A stretch of DNA of 64,000 nucleotides. It comes from Nomia melanderi (Eukaryota; Arthropoda; Insecta; Hymenoptera; Halictidae). A model generated the notes under the pieces. That model did no database searches. It saw nothing but the letters and a program-made list of their open reading frames with translations, and was not told the origin of the DNA. The translations under genes and the position numbers were made by a program. This document shows positions 1-13,500 of this stretch, in pieces. Location: assembly GCF_051020985.1 (NCBI RefSeq), contig NC_135001.1, positions 13,633,896 to 13,697,895 of the forward strand, in the 5' to 3' direction. The first letter of the stretch is position 1; every line of letters begins with the position of its first letter.

Positions 1-1439
1 TTTATCATTTAACTAAATAGAAAGGGATTATATGAATACCGAAGATACAAATTTGATAATCTAAGGAAAGAGATGATAACACGGACTACTTTTTTATTCT
101 AGAGAAAATAAATAATTTTTAACAAAATTGTCGTACGAAACGATCATCAGTTGTGTCAGCCAGTGTTTATTTAACACTTTTTTTTTCTCTTCGTTACATT
201 GCAAAATGTTACTTAAATAAGGTCCTCACCTCCATTTTCTGAGAGTTCTTATCCCCCAATAGTGACGAATATCGGGAGCTATGAGAGAACACATGTTGAA
301 TATTGTTAGATCTTCTATATGTATGTCCTATACTAAGTTTTTTACAATTTATATCTAAGTAGGTAGTTGTCTCTCATTTATAACGTGAAAAATTCAGTGA
401 AGCCAATAGTTAATAAACAATTCCAAGAAATTGCGTTTACTTTCTACACGTTCATCCGCGACAACATATTCACATGCGAACACCTCAGGGATAAGTTCTG
501 CGACGCGTCCACACATACTAATTTAACCAGAAGAGAAAGTGAGAATTATTTGCCATATTTCATTAATCACACTAAATATGAAAAACTGTTCCGAACGAAC
601 GTCCCCAATGCACCATTCTAGAATACATCAATAACAAAAAAGTACTCTCCAAACGCTAAAAACGGTCAAACGAATTTCATCTCCGCGGCCAGCAGTTCTC
701 AACCGAGCTCGCGTATCTTATATCGCGCATCGATCTCCATAAAAAGCCTCTCTAACGCGCAGAGTGCAAAAACCTATCAGAAAGTAGTACAAAAAGAAAA
801 AATGGCGTTGAACGGTGAACGTTCTTGCTCGAGTTAAAACTCCAAAGGTGAGAGAGTAATGATTTGGAGAGGATCGTTGATCGTTCCTTCGTTGACGCAA
901 CGAACGAATGACCGAACAAACGCGGAGGATAAAACTGAAGGCGAAGGAAGATCGCTGGGCAGAGGGATGTCGGGAAACCAGAAATAAAAAAGAAACATTG
1001 CAAAACTAGCGTACGAATGTTGATCGCTGGCCCCCCACACGTGACCCGCGGTTGGATCACGCATACACGTATCCTCCGGTCTCGCCCACAGACGCAAATG
1101 GAGGCGGCCGGCGTCGTCGCGGTGTTTAGAAAGTCCGACATCGGGAGCACGATGAGGTACACCTTGGTACCAGAAGACGGTACCCATCGGAAAGGTGTAC
1201 CAGAAGGTTCACCAGTCCCGTCCGCGGTGGGGGTAACCTTAAGCTAGCGGTGTCAGACGGTGCCGAACGCTCACTGCTCGTCGATTCGCCGAGCGATCGA
1301 CATCGAGTGTTCAGAGAGGATTTTTCGTCTCGGAGGCAGCTGTCGCGCGGAAGAAGAGGAGGAAAGGAAGAAGGTGAAGAAGAAGAAGAGGAGCCAATTT
1401 AGCTGTCGATCAGTGCTTGGAAAGGTACACCCAGGGAAG
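1..1439 (+). promoter_or_regulatory. Upstream and probable 5' untranslated region of the membrane-protein gene
   Basis: From 1 to about 640 the DNA is AT-rich with no supported feature. From about 660 to 1439 it becomes CpG-rich, with a purine-rich tract at 1350-1400 just before the start codon. This is the likely promoter and 5' leader. No clear TATA box or initiator was identified, so the transcription start is unknown. The several open frames here on both strands look like products of base composition. Confidence 0.4.
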
Positions 1440-1556
1440 ATGGAGAAGGAACAACCGGACTCGTTGGCCACGGTAGCCGTCGTCTCGGAGAAGATGGCAC
1501 AGCCTCATAGCAATTACGCGCCCAGCGAGGTTTACTCTTCTGCCGAACCGCCGCCG
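1440..1556 (+). CDS. Membrane-protein gene, coding exon 1
   Basis: Encodes residues 1-39, starting MEKEQPD and ending in PPP. ATG 1440 is the first ATG of an open frame and has a good context (A at -3, G at +4). The donor CCG|GTGAGC follows 1556 in phase 0. Just upstream is a purine-rich 5' untranslated tract at 1350-1400. Ser/Thr/Tyr-rich and cytoplasmic if the type II topology is right. Confidence 0.75.
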
Positions 1557-4500
1557 GTGAGCATTGAGATATACTTCCCAGCGAGAAACTCCCGTTAGCG
1601 CGAACTACGGGAGATCTGTCTTTTTGTCGAGTTAAAGGGGCACGACTGTTTGGAGGTCTCTGGTTAGCGATCCCCTTTCTTTTACGTATCTCCGTGGATC
1701 AATGCTTCGGAGACACCGTGTGGCGATTGGGATGTTGAGATTTGATGAAGTTGTAGCATTTTGAAACATAGAAAATATTGTAATTTTCTGGAAGGATCGA
1801 ATAAAGGAAAAGGTGACTTCTGTCCACAAAATTTCGATTGATAATAAGCTGTAAAGAAAACAGATTCTTTTTAAGGTGGATCTTTTTACTTGGGTTTCTT
1901 ATAATATCATATTGTTGCAGTAAGTAAATGTTTATGCAGGCGTTAAGCTGTAAAAGAAGTTCGAAGAACATATCTGTTTCTGAAGATTTTAAATGGTCGT
2001 GCTTTTTTAATCAGTCGAATGAACCGTTCTGTTTTTATGCGTAAAATATTTAAATACTCCACGAAATCGTCGGAGTTCTCGTTAATTTCGTACGATTTGT
2101 ATGTCGCAATTGGAAAATTTACTGGAATAGCGTTTCTTTGTCGTTCAATGATGGCGCGTTTAAACTAGACGAACGAGAATGCTCGCTCGTCCCCCATTTC
2201 GACAAATTCGTGCTCGTTTAGTGTATACGGTAATCGAGCTATATTCGCGGCGGATGTGAGCGAATGTTCGCGCAGTTTAAACCGAGCAGGGATGAATGCT
2301 TAATAGTTATTCCCACTCCAGTCCTTATATCGAGCCTTGCGATAAGAGCGACGCCTGCTCCGCTCCGTTTGTTTATAAAATCTAGCGGAAACTCTTGAAC
2401 CATTTTGACACGTTCAGCAAATAATTTACTGAGGATACCCAGACAAATGATTGGATTTTAATTTTATCGAAGCGAGGAGATGAACGAGCATCCGTTCCTT
2501 TAATCCAGCAGATGTCTAAAAGATGAGCATTGGCTTCTTCCTTTCTAATGACCTATGTTTCATCTATTACCACTACCAAGAGATCCTTTGGGTTTAGAAC
2601 GTTTCACATCAGGTTCGAACGTGGAAATTTACCTTTCAACTTTAAACAGCACCTTTAATTAAACCATCGGAGAATTAAAGGAATTTACAGTTTAAAATTG
2701 ACTCGATATGGTTCACAAATTCAGGATACGGAATAAAACACCCGTTTTGCACGTTTTCGTTTTGAATGTGCAGAGTTATCTACACACGCAACAGCGTTTA
2801 CGCTGTTGCAGGGACATAAAGAATACTCTGTCACGCATGTACCTCGAGGCTGATCGTTTGCTGTTAACCGATGCAGATAAAAACAATTATTGGAGTATTC
2901 TTGGCATGAACCGGGGATTATGTAACGCATATCTCGCGACTGTTGTTTTAATGATTGTACTTTAATTTTTACCTGGAACTTCGTAGTTGATTTATTGTTT
3001 TACTAATCGGCAACAATGATTCTTATGTATTGTTAAATGCTTAACGTTATACGGTGGATTAAAGTTATGAAGTTCTATGAACGATTAGAGTATTAAAACA
3101 AATATATAAATAATGTAAAAATGAGTTTCGAAGACAGCAGGTGTAATTAGTAAATTTATAAAAGATTTTCGATTTTTATAAGTAACAATTTTGAAATATA
3201 CAATGAGTATGAGTAACGTGGACATTGTATGTTTTAAAATAATAAGTTTGCAGTTGACAAGTATATTGGCAATTTTAAGGAATTTTAAGATATTAAGTTC
3301 ATTAATTTATAAGAACACGTGTAATGAATTTTTGAAGACATTTAAGGAGCTATTAGAAATAAACAAAATAGACAATCAAATTTGCCGTTTAAAGCTACGA
3401 ATAGAATTGTAATAGTTGATTGCAGGTATTACATACATTTCATAGATCCCGCAAAGGTATATGTGTATGTACTTCGTTCGACATATTTCACAATACAATG
3501 GAGATAATGATGAAATTTGATTACATTTGGAATGATTCGGATCGAGAGCGTGTTCAGGATCTGTTTCACAAAAGAGCGCGGAAATCCGTGCAATGCACTT
3601 CCGTGAAAGTTTCTGGACATATTTAATTGTATGAGGCGTGCTCTCGCGCGGTTCCTGTTTATCAGATTGATCGATCAAAACTGGCTGATAAAAACCAGGG
3701 AAGACAGACCGTACGTTGGGAAAAGTAACCTCGTTGCGTATTATATCTCGTGTTTCCAGGAGTAACTCATTTAATACCTTTTTTACAATTTTATTCAATT
3801 TTTCTTCATTACAATATCTGATATTTGACAATAATCAAACTCCACTTGGAATATAATGAATCCACGAGGTGTAATAAAGTAAAATTTTTCAAATTTCATA
3901 AAGGGACGATTTACAGGAAACAGTAAAGTTAAAAAGATCATAAAAAAGAAATTGTATATTAATATTAAAGAAGAATTTTTTCGAAGAAATGGTTTGTTTT
4001 TATAATAAAGAATGTTCTGTAATTAGGGGTTTGACTGGAAGGTGAAAACCAACAAGTTTTATTGTATAGTTCTGAGTTACTTTCTTTTGTTTAGAAGAAT
4101 ATATTTTATATACATGTGTGTGATGCATGATTCGTTCTATCTGGCTAGAACTGTACGGTCATTGGCGAGTCGTTTCTCGAAAAGAGTTCTGAGAAATAAT
4201 TAATTCCGCTGTATAAGAAGAAAAGAAAATTCCGTGGGAACCCCCCGCAGAACTGACTCGTGAATTAGGGTAAAGCCAACGTTCTCGAACGACAGGCCGT
4301 TTACTGCTTTATAACTTCGGGTTTCAATTGCGATAGATTTTCTCTTAATATAGATATAGCATCAGTTCACTTGGAGCGTATCATTTTATTCTGTTTCCCC
4401 GGTTAATCGAACTTTCGTATTTTGTGAGCGTGACGACGAGCGCCCTGAAAAATTATGCGCGACGCGGTTTCATTTTCTACGCCGGCCACGCTCTTTTCAT

Positions 4501-7500
4501 TCGTTTATTTCATGAGAACCGGACACTTTCTATGCGCTGTGCGTGAATCCCAATTTTTCACTGATATCAAACATTTCCGTCGCATTCATTCAAGGAACTG
4601 TTTGTTTCTTGTTTCTGAAAAATCGTGGAAATAGTTTTAAAATCTTCTCACTTCAGATAAATATTCGTGACAATAAAGCTGATTTTTTTTAATGGTCTTG
4701 CGTGTAAAATGTAAAAGATTCCAAGATTTTAAACAGTTTCTATTCTTTCATTAATAATCCGTGTTTCATATTTTATGAAGAGAAACCATTTTAAATTGTT
4801 TAGTAATATATCTTTTACTTTCGAAAAATAATCACTTCTTCTTATTCTTACAATCAATGTTCCATTGTGAACAGGTACCTCTCACTCTAAAAGAAAAACC
4901 ATTTCTTATAGACTTCCTAGCAACAATTTGAGGTGCGTTTCTTTTTCAATTGAACCGTGACTGAAGCCGTATCATTTGACCCGAATTGACTTCAGCATCG
5001 ACGTTATGCATCGCGTACACCGCTATGACCATGTTTGTCGGAAAATTAACAAACCTTTGTAGAACAGTATGACATAAATTATTTAAAATATCAATGAGAA
5101 CCTAACTACCAATAACAATTTTCATATTGAGGTAATATACATGAAAAGATAAATCGAAGGTACAAAATAAAATCTACTTATTCGAGGACCTTTCTAACAA
5201 TTAAGTTTAAATATATTCTATTGGATCATCCCATCCAATCGTATATAACACAGCTTTTCATACTTTTATTTTCAAGAATTAAAATTTAAATTTATTCTAA
5301 AATTCATTTATCCATAACGAAAAGTGCAGTGTTTGCAGTCGAGAAAATCAATATTTCCAGTTAATTGAATACAGATACGTGGATGAAATGTTTAGCCTCA
5401 ATTTTCTCGGAAAAAGAGAGATCGAATGAAAAACTTTATTGCACATTGTTGATTGAGAATTCTGTATATTTAACCATACTCTTTTTCATCAACGCAGATG
5501 TCTATTCAAAAGGCCAGTTATAAAAGTTTCTTTCAAAGTAAGATTTTCATTGAACGCACGCTTATCGATGCACTTAATTATGCGCGAGTATTATGGAATT
5601 TCCATAGTAAAAAGCGCCGGTTTCAAATAACGCAATCTCAGCTGGTCATGTCGAGCGTGCCCGGAGACTTTAATGCTTGGTTTGCGTAAATCCAGCCGTG
5701 CATCCCAGTTGCGAACACACAGGGCGTAGATATCAGTAATCATTTCATCATGCGACCATCCTACCATTATTTGAACAGCGAGTAATTGAAACTTGAATTT
5801 CCTGTAGTATTATGCAATGAAAGGATTTTCTTTATACCCATTATTTATCATTCGAATAATGCTTTCACGCGAGTTTAGGAAATTACTCAACGAAGTTCGT
5901 TCGGTGTCACAACGCTTTGTAGAGAGTTCTTTCATGTTATTTCTATCTTTACCACTGTAGACTGATAAACAACGTTCTTAACCCTTTGCACTCGAAAGTT
6001 TTTCAGTAAAAGTATCCAATACTTTTCGATTAGTTGCAGATGATATCTTCTCGAGTTAAAGATAAATTATAGATAAATTAAGGAACTATTTTATTTCAAT
6101 GCTTCATATGTTAATATATGTTGTACAATTTAATATTAAATATAGTTCTTTCTATATTTCCTGTGCCACTACAAATACAAATTGTTCCAACTATTTTTCA
6201 ACAAGTGACTTGTAGAAGTTTCTTAATTATTTGCAGAATTATTCACATCTATTATTTAGCTGTGCACTTCACAGATTAGCGTTCCAGGCGTTTTATATAA
6301 ACCGAAGCATACTTCACTGTTCACTTTCCTGAGAAAAAAGAAATAACCCTTTCTATTCTTCCGCGATTTTAATTAATCTTTGTAGACTATCTTGGGAAAG
6401 TGCATGTTTTCCAAAGATAAATACTTGGGTAATAACGGAATGAATAGTAACTGATTTTGGTCTTTTATATAATTTTGCCGTGATGACGAATTCGTGACAT
6501 AATTGAAAAAAGTACACTGTGGTCCAAAAAGTCCACGTGAAAAACGTGTTGTAATCACTTCGAACCGAGTTTACAAGCTAAAAAATGTAACTGTCAGGGG
6601 ATTTCTTGGTATTAAAATTTTATACGCGTCACGGCATATAGTTCGCGGAAGACGACAGGCGTTTCAAGTAGCCTTCCTCCATTTTAATTAGCCGCAATTG
6701 CTATCTACACGAACTAAAAACGAAGTCCCGTACAGTTCCTTTTACCGAGTCATTTGGATCACTTTTTCTTCGATCACCGAACGTATTCGCGATTCTTGCT
6801 TAGATATCGCCTATTTTACAAGAGCGGACCATTCGAATTTCCTTTCAAAAGTAAAAGTATCACGCTAACGTTCGGAACAGTCGGGTTGCATCGAAGAGGA
6901 TGCGTTCAGAAATTTTGTCGTGCTGTACTAGCATCATCAGTTCACTACTTTTTGCTAGTTATAAAGAAGAGTAAAATAGACAGCGGATGGACAGTATTGT
7001 TTCAAAATTGTCATATATACAGGGTATGATATTGAAAGTAACTCTATAATATCTTTCGTTGACGTTTAATCGTTTATCATTAAAAATAGTCGTTAATAAT
7101 GTTTAATAAAGATGTTGCAAATACCAAATTAATTTAAACTTTGCATTCCAATTATAGATTCTGCTGAACGATATATAGAAGTTAACATTATGGTTGTCTC
7201 CATATTGTATGAGTTACTTAGTTAACTGTTCATTAATTAGTTAGTTGATTGTTTCGTAAGAAATATTTGTCAAAGCATGTTACACGACGTTCCACACTAT
7301 CTAAACTTTCAAACAACGTCGTCCAATTGTTTCGTGCAGGTGATCTCGAGGTATCCGAGTAATTGAAGATAATGTGAACGGATTTCGAAGCAGCGGCACG
7401 AATCGTGGAAAGGATACGAACGAGTGTCTTTTCTCGGCGTGCGATATTCGGTTTGTTAGAACATATTTTCGAAAACAGGAAAAGTGGTCAAAAACTTTCC

Positions 7501-10500
7501 ACCGAGTCAGCCTATCCGTGTAAGTAAATAATCCTTTCGTTTCGAATGCCTGGCAACAGTGCCTGTTTACTTTTGTCTGGCGGATCGAGCAGCATAAAGA
7601 CAGCCTCGGATGGCCTACTATCTCCTCGAGGCCTCTCACCTTACAGTCGTCCATCCACATCGAGGTCATTACGAATACGTACAAGTACAGTCCCTGTTAC
7701 AAGTGTTCGCCTTTTTCCATTAATTCACTGCACAATTAACGTAGCATCCGTAACGACCCTCGCTAATCAAGCTTACTACTTTTTCTAGTCGACAAAAAAT
7801 CGAATAATCATGATCATACCCAATAAAAATCATCTGTTTTTCTCTTTGACATCTGCCATTTATTATTTCAGAAGAAAATAATCTTGGATCGTGTATCTCG
7901 GGATAAGATTATTTTACACTGATTACCTTAAATATTCCGCAAAATAAAGGTAATTACGTTATATAACTCACCGTCTTGTAATGCCTAATAGGATTCACGG
8001 CGGAAGTTCCAAACTCAATTTAACAAACAGGAATGTTTTTAGTGTTCTTCGTAGTTGAAGTGTGGTACTATTTTCATGTAATCGATTCATTGCTCGAAAT
8101 AAGCGTAGGCTCACAGTGAAAGTAGCATTTCTTCTTCCTCAACGAAATTATTGAAAGCAACGTAAATCTGATGAGCGGAATTGGAAAAGAAATCGAAAGA
8201 TAAGTGTGTTATATAATGTGTGTGTGTGTGTGCGCGTGCGTGTGCGTATAAGACGTTATTTGATGTAATTGAAAATTATTTTAATCTTAGCTGTATAATG
8301 AAAATATTTTTGAACGGAGATCATACGAGAATCAAGGTAATCTATTTAAGGGACATACATTGCGATATAGAAACTTGTCAAAGTGATTTATCTTTATGGT
8401 AATTCGCACATGGTTTTGTCGTTACCTACACGAGATCCTTCTTCCTGGTTATTCATGAAATGCAAATCACGTTAAAATAATGGAGACGAGTCACGCGGAC
8501 AGATACAATTTCTCCTTAAGAATTCTTCCTCCGCTGTACATTTGTTTTTACTGTGTTATTAACCTTGCATAAGATCACGATTAAACTCTTCGATAAAATT
8601 TTCAAGATTCTTTTCAAAAATTTTTCTAAGATTCTTATTTTCCTTGTTTATCAAACTGTTTTAAAATTCTTATTTTCGTCGAGTATAAAACACTTCTAAA
8701 ATTCTTATCTTCAAAACAATAAAAAATTGTTCGTTGCATCAATCGTAGTGAAATTAGAAAATAAAATGATTCCCTGTAAAAAAAGCAAATGCTAATTGCA
8801 GAATAAATATGTTACGGTTCATCGTCACTGCAAAATGACTTTCGAAATATGTAAGAATATTATTCTGGAATATAGAATTAGTTTTGATAAAGACACCACA
8901 TGTATAAATGAGTCAATTTTGCTCTTACAGTTGTTTCGATGATGCTTCTGTTATTAAAGACGATTTTGAACTGCTATGAATGGAAGATAATGGAATTTAT
9001 AAAGTATGCTTCCAAGGTTAAAAAGATTTACGTAAACATATTTTCACCGGTATGTATCGTATTGTTTCAAGGCACTTCACAGTCCACAGCTCTAACATAC
9101 TCATTTGTGAATCATTCACTGTAAGGCTGTAGTCTCAAGGAATTGCTAATGTTTATTTATTTTCCGCGTTTCGTAAATCATATCGTATCCGCCGCGACTC
9201 AAAATATTTTTGATAGTCATCTTGGTCTTCGAGGCGGAAAATGTGTTTACCAATGCAATTCTACAGAAGACGATAAACGTAATAAAAAAGGACTTCTTAG
9301 TTAATGGTCTTGCTTAACGTCTTCGTAAATTTGCATTAATTTGATAAGTGGATTAGAAGACGCAGTAAAGTATACCGAGAAGTTCTCCTGTTTTTCATGC
9401 CTCTTATTTGGCTTTTGTCTTAAGATATCCTAAGTTTAACCAGAATCTCGCTAACCGACGTTATGCGATCAAGTTGAATCCTTTCAACAGTTTCACGATG
9501 GATTTTGCGCAAAAGTTCTGTGATCGCACAGTTATATCGTTTTTCCTCAATTTTTCGCGATATAGTTATTTCATTGACAACTATTAGATAATTTACGGAT
9601 AATTAATTTATTCTTTGAAACCAGATAATTGTGTCCCTTTAACAGTAGAACTAGAAGGGTTCAAATAATTTCGATTCTATTCTTTTACAATTATTAAAAA
9701 AGCATAGACGATTGACTTAAAAATTGCTAAATAAACCCAAAATTATTAGGTAAACCTAAACTACAACATAAGCTAATTGAACTCTCAACATACAAATCGT
9801 GTAATCGTGTAATCGTGTAATCGTATAATCGTATAATCGTATGATTGTATAATTTTACAAATTGTGCAAGAAAATACAAATCAGTCAATTTCACTGCTCG
9901 CTAGCCATAGTGTTAAAGAAATGCCTATGAATTACACACCGATAGTTTCGCCCGTAGTTTTCAGCAGTGCTATTGGCGTCACGAGGTCCTGCGATGTTTT
10001 GAAAGTGCCGCAGACTGTGTTCACGCGAGAGAAAAGAAACGCACGCGCGCGTCTATGGGGAAACGGTGAGATTCTCCAATAGAATTTTTCACTTTTTCCC
10101 GCAATTAGCTTCATTCTATCAAGTGAGAATGCCACGAGACTGCGAAAGGAGAGCGTGAAACGACAGAAGACCTCGACTCGGTTGGTTAGCCAGCATGAAG
10201 CTCCACGCACACGTTCAACTGCGTTCTGCGTGCGTGGTACATCGCATCGGCCACATTATCGTGTAAATAATGATTCTTGCACGCGTTTCATTGTTGTATT
10301 CATCGGACCTGCGCGTGGGGTTCAGCGGGTGTTACTGTGCAGGACACGTTTAACGTGAAGCTACGTCTTCGTTTCTGTACAGTGATGCATTAAAATATAT
10401 TTTTCTTCAATTTTCCACGAGATGATTTGCAATTAGTTCCTGAGAATACTTATATGAATGTTAAATTGATGTAACCAGTTAGAATAATAGCTTGCAGGCA

Positions 10501-13500
10501 TATTCCCAGTAATCTATGCTTCGTTAAAATATAAATATGACTTTAATGGTGCATTCAATGTACGCGTCATGAAAAAGTAGCGTTAAGAAAGTGTGTTGAT
10601 TATATGGAATTAAACATTTTGCTGAACGCATTTAAAGGTAAATAAATTTCTTTGGTTGTAGCGTGGAATATGGAAGAGACTCGAGTCGTGTGAATTAGGG
10701 TAAAAAATAGGGAGATGTAGGCTAATGACAAGTTTTTCTGTAAAATGTTTAAAATCAAATGATCTTGGATAGAATGAGAATGTAATTAGCTCGAGAAAAT
10801 TGAATAAACGAAATATTGCTGAAATATGGAGAAAATGATTAGGAAATGAATTCGAAATCCAAAGGAATTTCGTTAAAAATCGAAAAATATTGAAAAAAAT
10901 GTAAATCCACAGCGATTTGATGAAGTGTTCTCGAGAACAATAGAAATTTATGTAAAAGAAAGTTTGAAAATGGGTATTCGGTTGCCGACGTAAGTGTGAA
11001 ATGACAAATACTATTCTAATCAATTTTTATTCAATTGATCCGCAGGCATACATGAGGCCAAAGAGTACAGCCGTTCAAATCGCCAGGATCGCGGCGGTTA
11101 CTATGGTGACGATGTCCGTGGTCCTGGGAAGCTTCATCCTCGCCGCTTCCTGGGTCCAAGCTCGTGCGTCCTGTACTCCTGAGTCGATAGCCGCGATGCA
11201 AGCGGAACTGAGGCTCCAACAACAACAACAACAACAACAACAACAACCTTCTGTTACCTATCAGCAAGGTGAATTCTTGAAACATTTGCAGCCAGAAGCG
11301 CTCATACAGGTAAGTAAATACCCACTCGATATTCTTGGAGGAACCATCATTCTTCCAATCATCAAATTTTGTAACGCTTGATGCAACTTGAACGATGAAA
11401 ATACAATAGGTAATTATTCTGAGATCTTTGCAAAAAAGATTTCATTTCCCCACGGAATTGCTAAATTTTGAAAAATGTTAAATATAAATAGTTTATGTAA
11501 AATTTTGGCCACTGTTCTTCATTGTTTGGTCACTTAACCTTTCGAAGGTTGTAGTGCTGAAAATTCATGATTGGATCGCGATCAATTTCAAAGATGCAGA
11601 GAGATAATTTAAATTCTGTGTCATTGTCGTTTTTAAATAAAATGTAAATATTTCTTTGTATAATACATATGTTTGTATATAAGAATAATAATTCAATTTT
11701 TTTTTTTTTGAAACTCGGATTAGTCAGTCAAAATTGTTTATTTCTGTTTTTGACAAAATATACGGTAAATGTTTCACGTTTAACGTATCAGCTTCTGTCA
11801 TACGAAATTCGTCTGCTGTTATAAATTCCACTTAACGGCGTTTCACTTGATCGGTATGCAGCTTTCATGGTTTCTAAATTTTCACCTGAAATTCAGCGAA
11901 TCACAGAAGCCGCTACGTCGGGGCCATTGTCGATCGATCGGTGCTCAAAGATTATTTCCAGTCGAATGATGTTTGACTTTATGATCGAAAGTGAGGAAGG
12001 GAAACGCCGTGCTAATGGCGCTAACGTGATTAACGTTCGCATGCTGAACGAAGAAATCAATCCGCCGCGTCCGAAACGGCTGAAAAATTATTAATACCCG
12101 GACTGTAACACGTTCGCGGCAATGGCGGAATAATCGAGAAGTGTCGGAATAAAGATATACAATCGCATAAAAATTCATAACTGCACTTAGTAAATTCCGA
12201 TAGAGATCAATTAAAATCATTTTCTACCAATATAATTATCAATACAATATTGATCTACAGTATTTGTACAAAAAAATGTATTCATTACTGCAATTAAATA
12301 AAATAAAATAAAATAAAATAGAGGTACAAAGAAAGACTATAACGAAAAGTAACAGTGAAAGTTAAACGAGAAAGCAGAATTACACTTCTTCAGCTGCGAA
12401 GCAATATTATTAGGTAATAGAAAAAGAGTATATTAATTACTGGTATAGTCACCGGGATCAATGGAAAGTTATTTTCCTATAATTCACGCGATCCGTAATT
12501 AATTTTATTGCTGTAAATACGAGCGCAGCGGTCGAAACGTTCGTTTTCTGATGAGACAGCGGTGAAAAGTCGCTTCTCACGGCGCGCTCGATGCAAAGAA
12601 AGGAACGGTCTCGATCTACGGTCACGCCCATCTTTGTGGTATTCGCCCCGATATTACCGGGAATAATGAACTACCGAGATTTACCATGATTTATCGCGTA
12701 CTTTTTCATCCGTGAAGCCGCGGAGAAGGCTTTATGTTTTACCGATAATCTGTGTGCACACGATTCGGCCGGTATCGAGAAAACTGTTGTACTTAGGGAC
12801 TGTGTTTCGCGGAGGTCGTAACGTTCTCACTCCAAACATCGAAAAAATTTAATGTAAACACGACCGGGCTATTTAGAAGCGTTATTGCACAATTATTGTT
12901 TCAATCTCGAAAATGAAAGTTCTATTAATTGCTTTAAGAAGAATTTCAGATTGATGGCTTCATACAGATTTGTAAACTGCGTCAGACTTAACTGAATAAC
13001 AAAACGAAATTGAATTCATTTATTCTCCCTTGTTACCTGAAAAATTTCTCCATTCATTGGAACGACAGACATTTTTATCATTTCTTTGTTAGGAATACGT
13101 GTACAATAGATGAATTACTTAAATATCAAATTTATTTTAGAATGCTATTGTAAAATAATTAATATATTCGTATTGCCTTTATTAAGTCTGCAAAATCTTA
13201 GACGTTAGGTAACAAAGTTTACATAATCACATCTGTATTTTTTACATTTTTTATGTTCAATTCATATAGCATCTGTTCTACATCGTTCATTCATGAATCA
13301 TATTACAAGTTTTTTTTAAATATCTTCTATTTATACAGTTAAACTGGTTATTTCAACGTTATCGTTAGCAATTTCTTTTTTTGGTTCATCTTTATATGCA
13401 TATCCCGTTATTAGATGCACGATAAAATAGGAATGAATATTTAAAGATTTGAAAGTTAATTTCCCGCTATTCATATATGTAGTTCTTTAATTGCAGCAAT

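Larger units (their letters stand above)
1557..11045 (+). other. Intron 1 of the membrane-protein gene
   Basis: 9489 bp between GTGAGC and CCGCAG. No gene recognised. It holds a short foldback (2158-2282), a small hairpin (3652-3702), a TTAACCC element (from 5978), a TG-rich tract (about 8217-8247) and an 8-bp tandem repeat (9795-9852). The open frames of 60-137 codons on either strand lack recognisable domains. Confidence 0.75.

Noticed and set aside
7301..7684. 127-codon minus-strand open frame
   Set aside because: No domain or splice context, and a plus-strand frame overlaps it; likely chance.
10610..11023. 137-codon minus-strand open frame
   Set aside because: Phe/Ile/Asn-rich translation of AT-rich intron sequence; no domain.
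11531..11556. CACTTAACCT..AGGTTGTAGTG hairpin
   Set aside because: Short imperfect pairing, expected often by chance in AT-rich DNA.
11867..12094. 75-codon plus-strand frame in intron 2
   Set aside because: Looks protein-like in composition but has no recognised domain or splice signals that join it to the surrounding exons.
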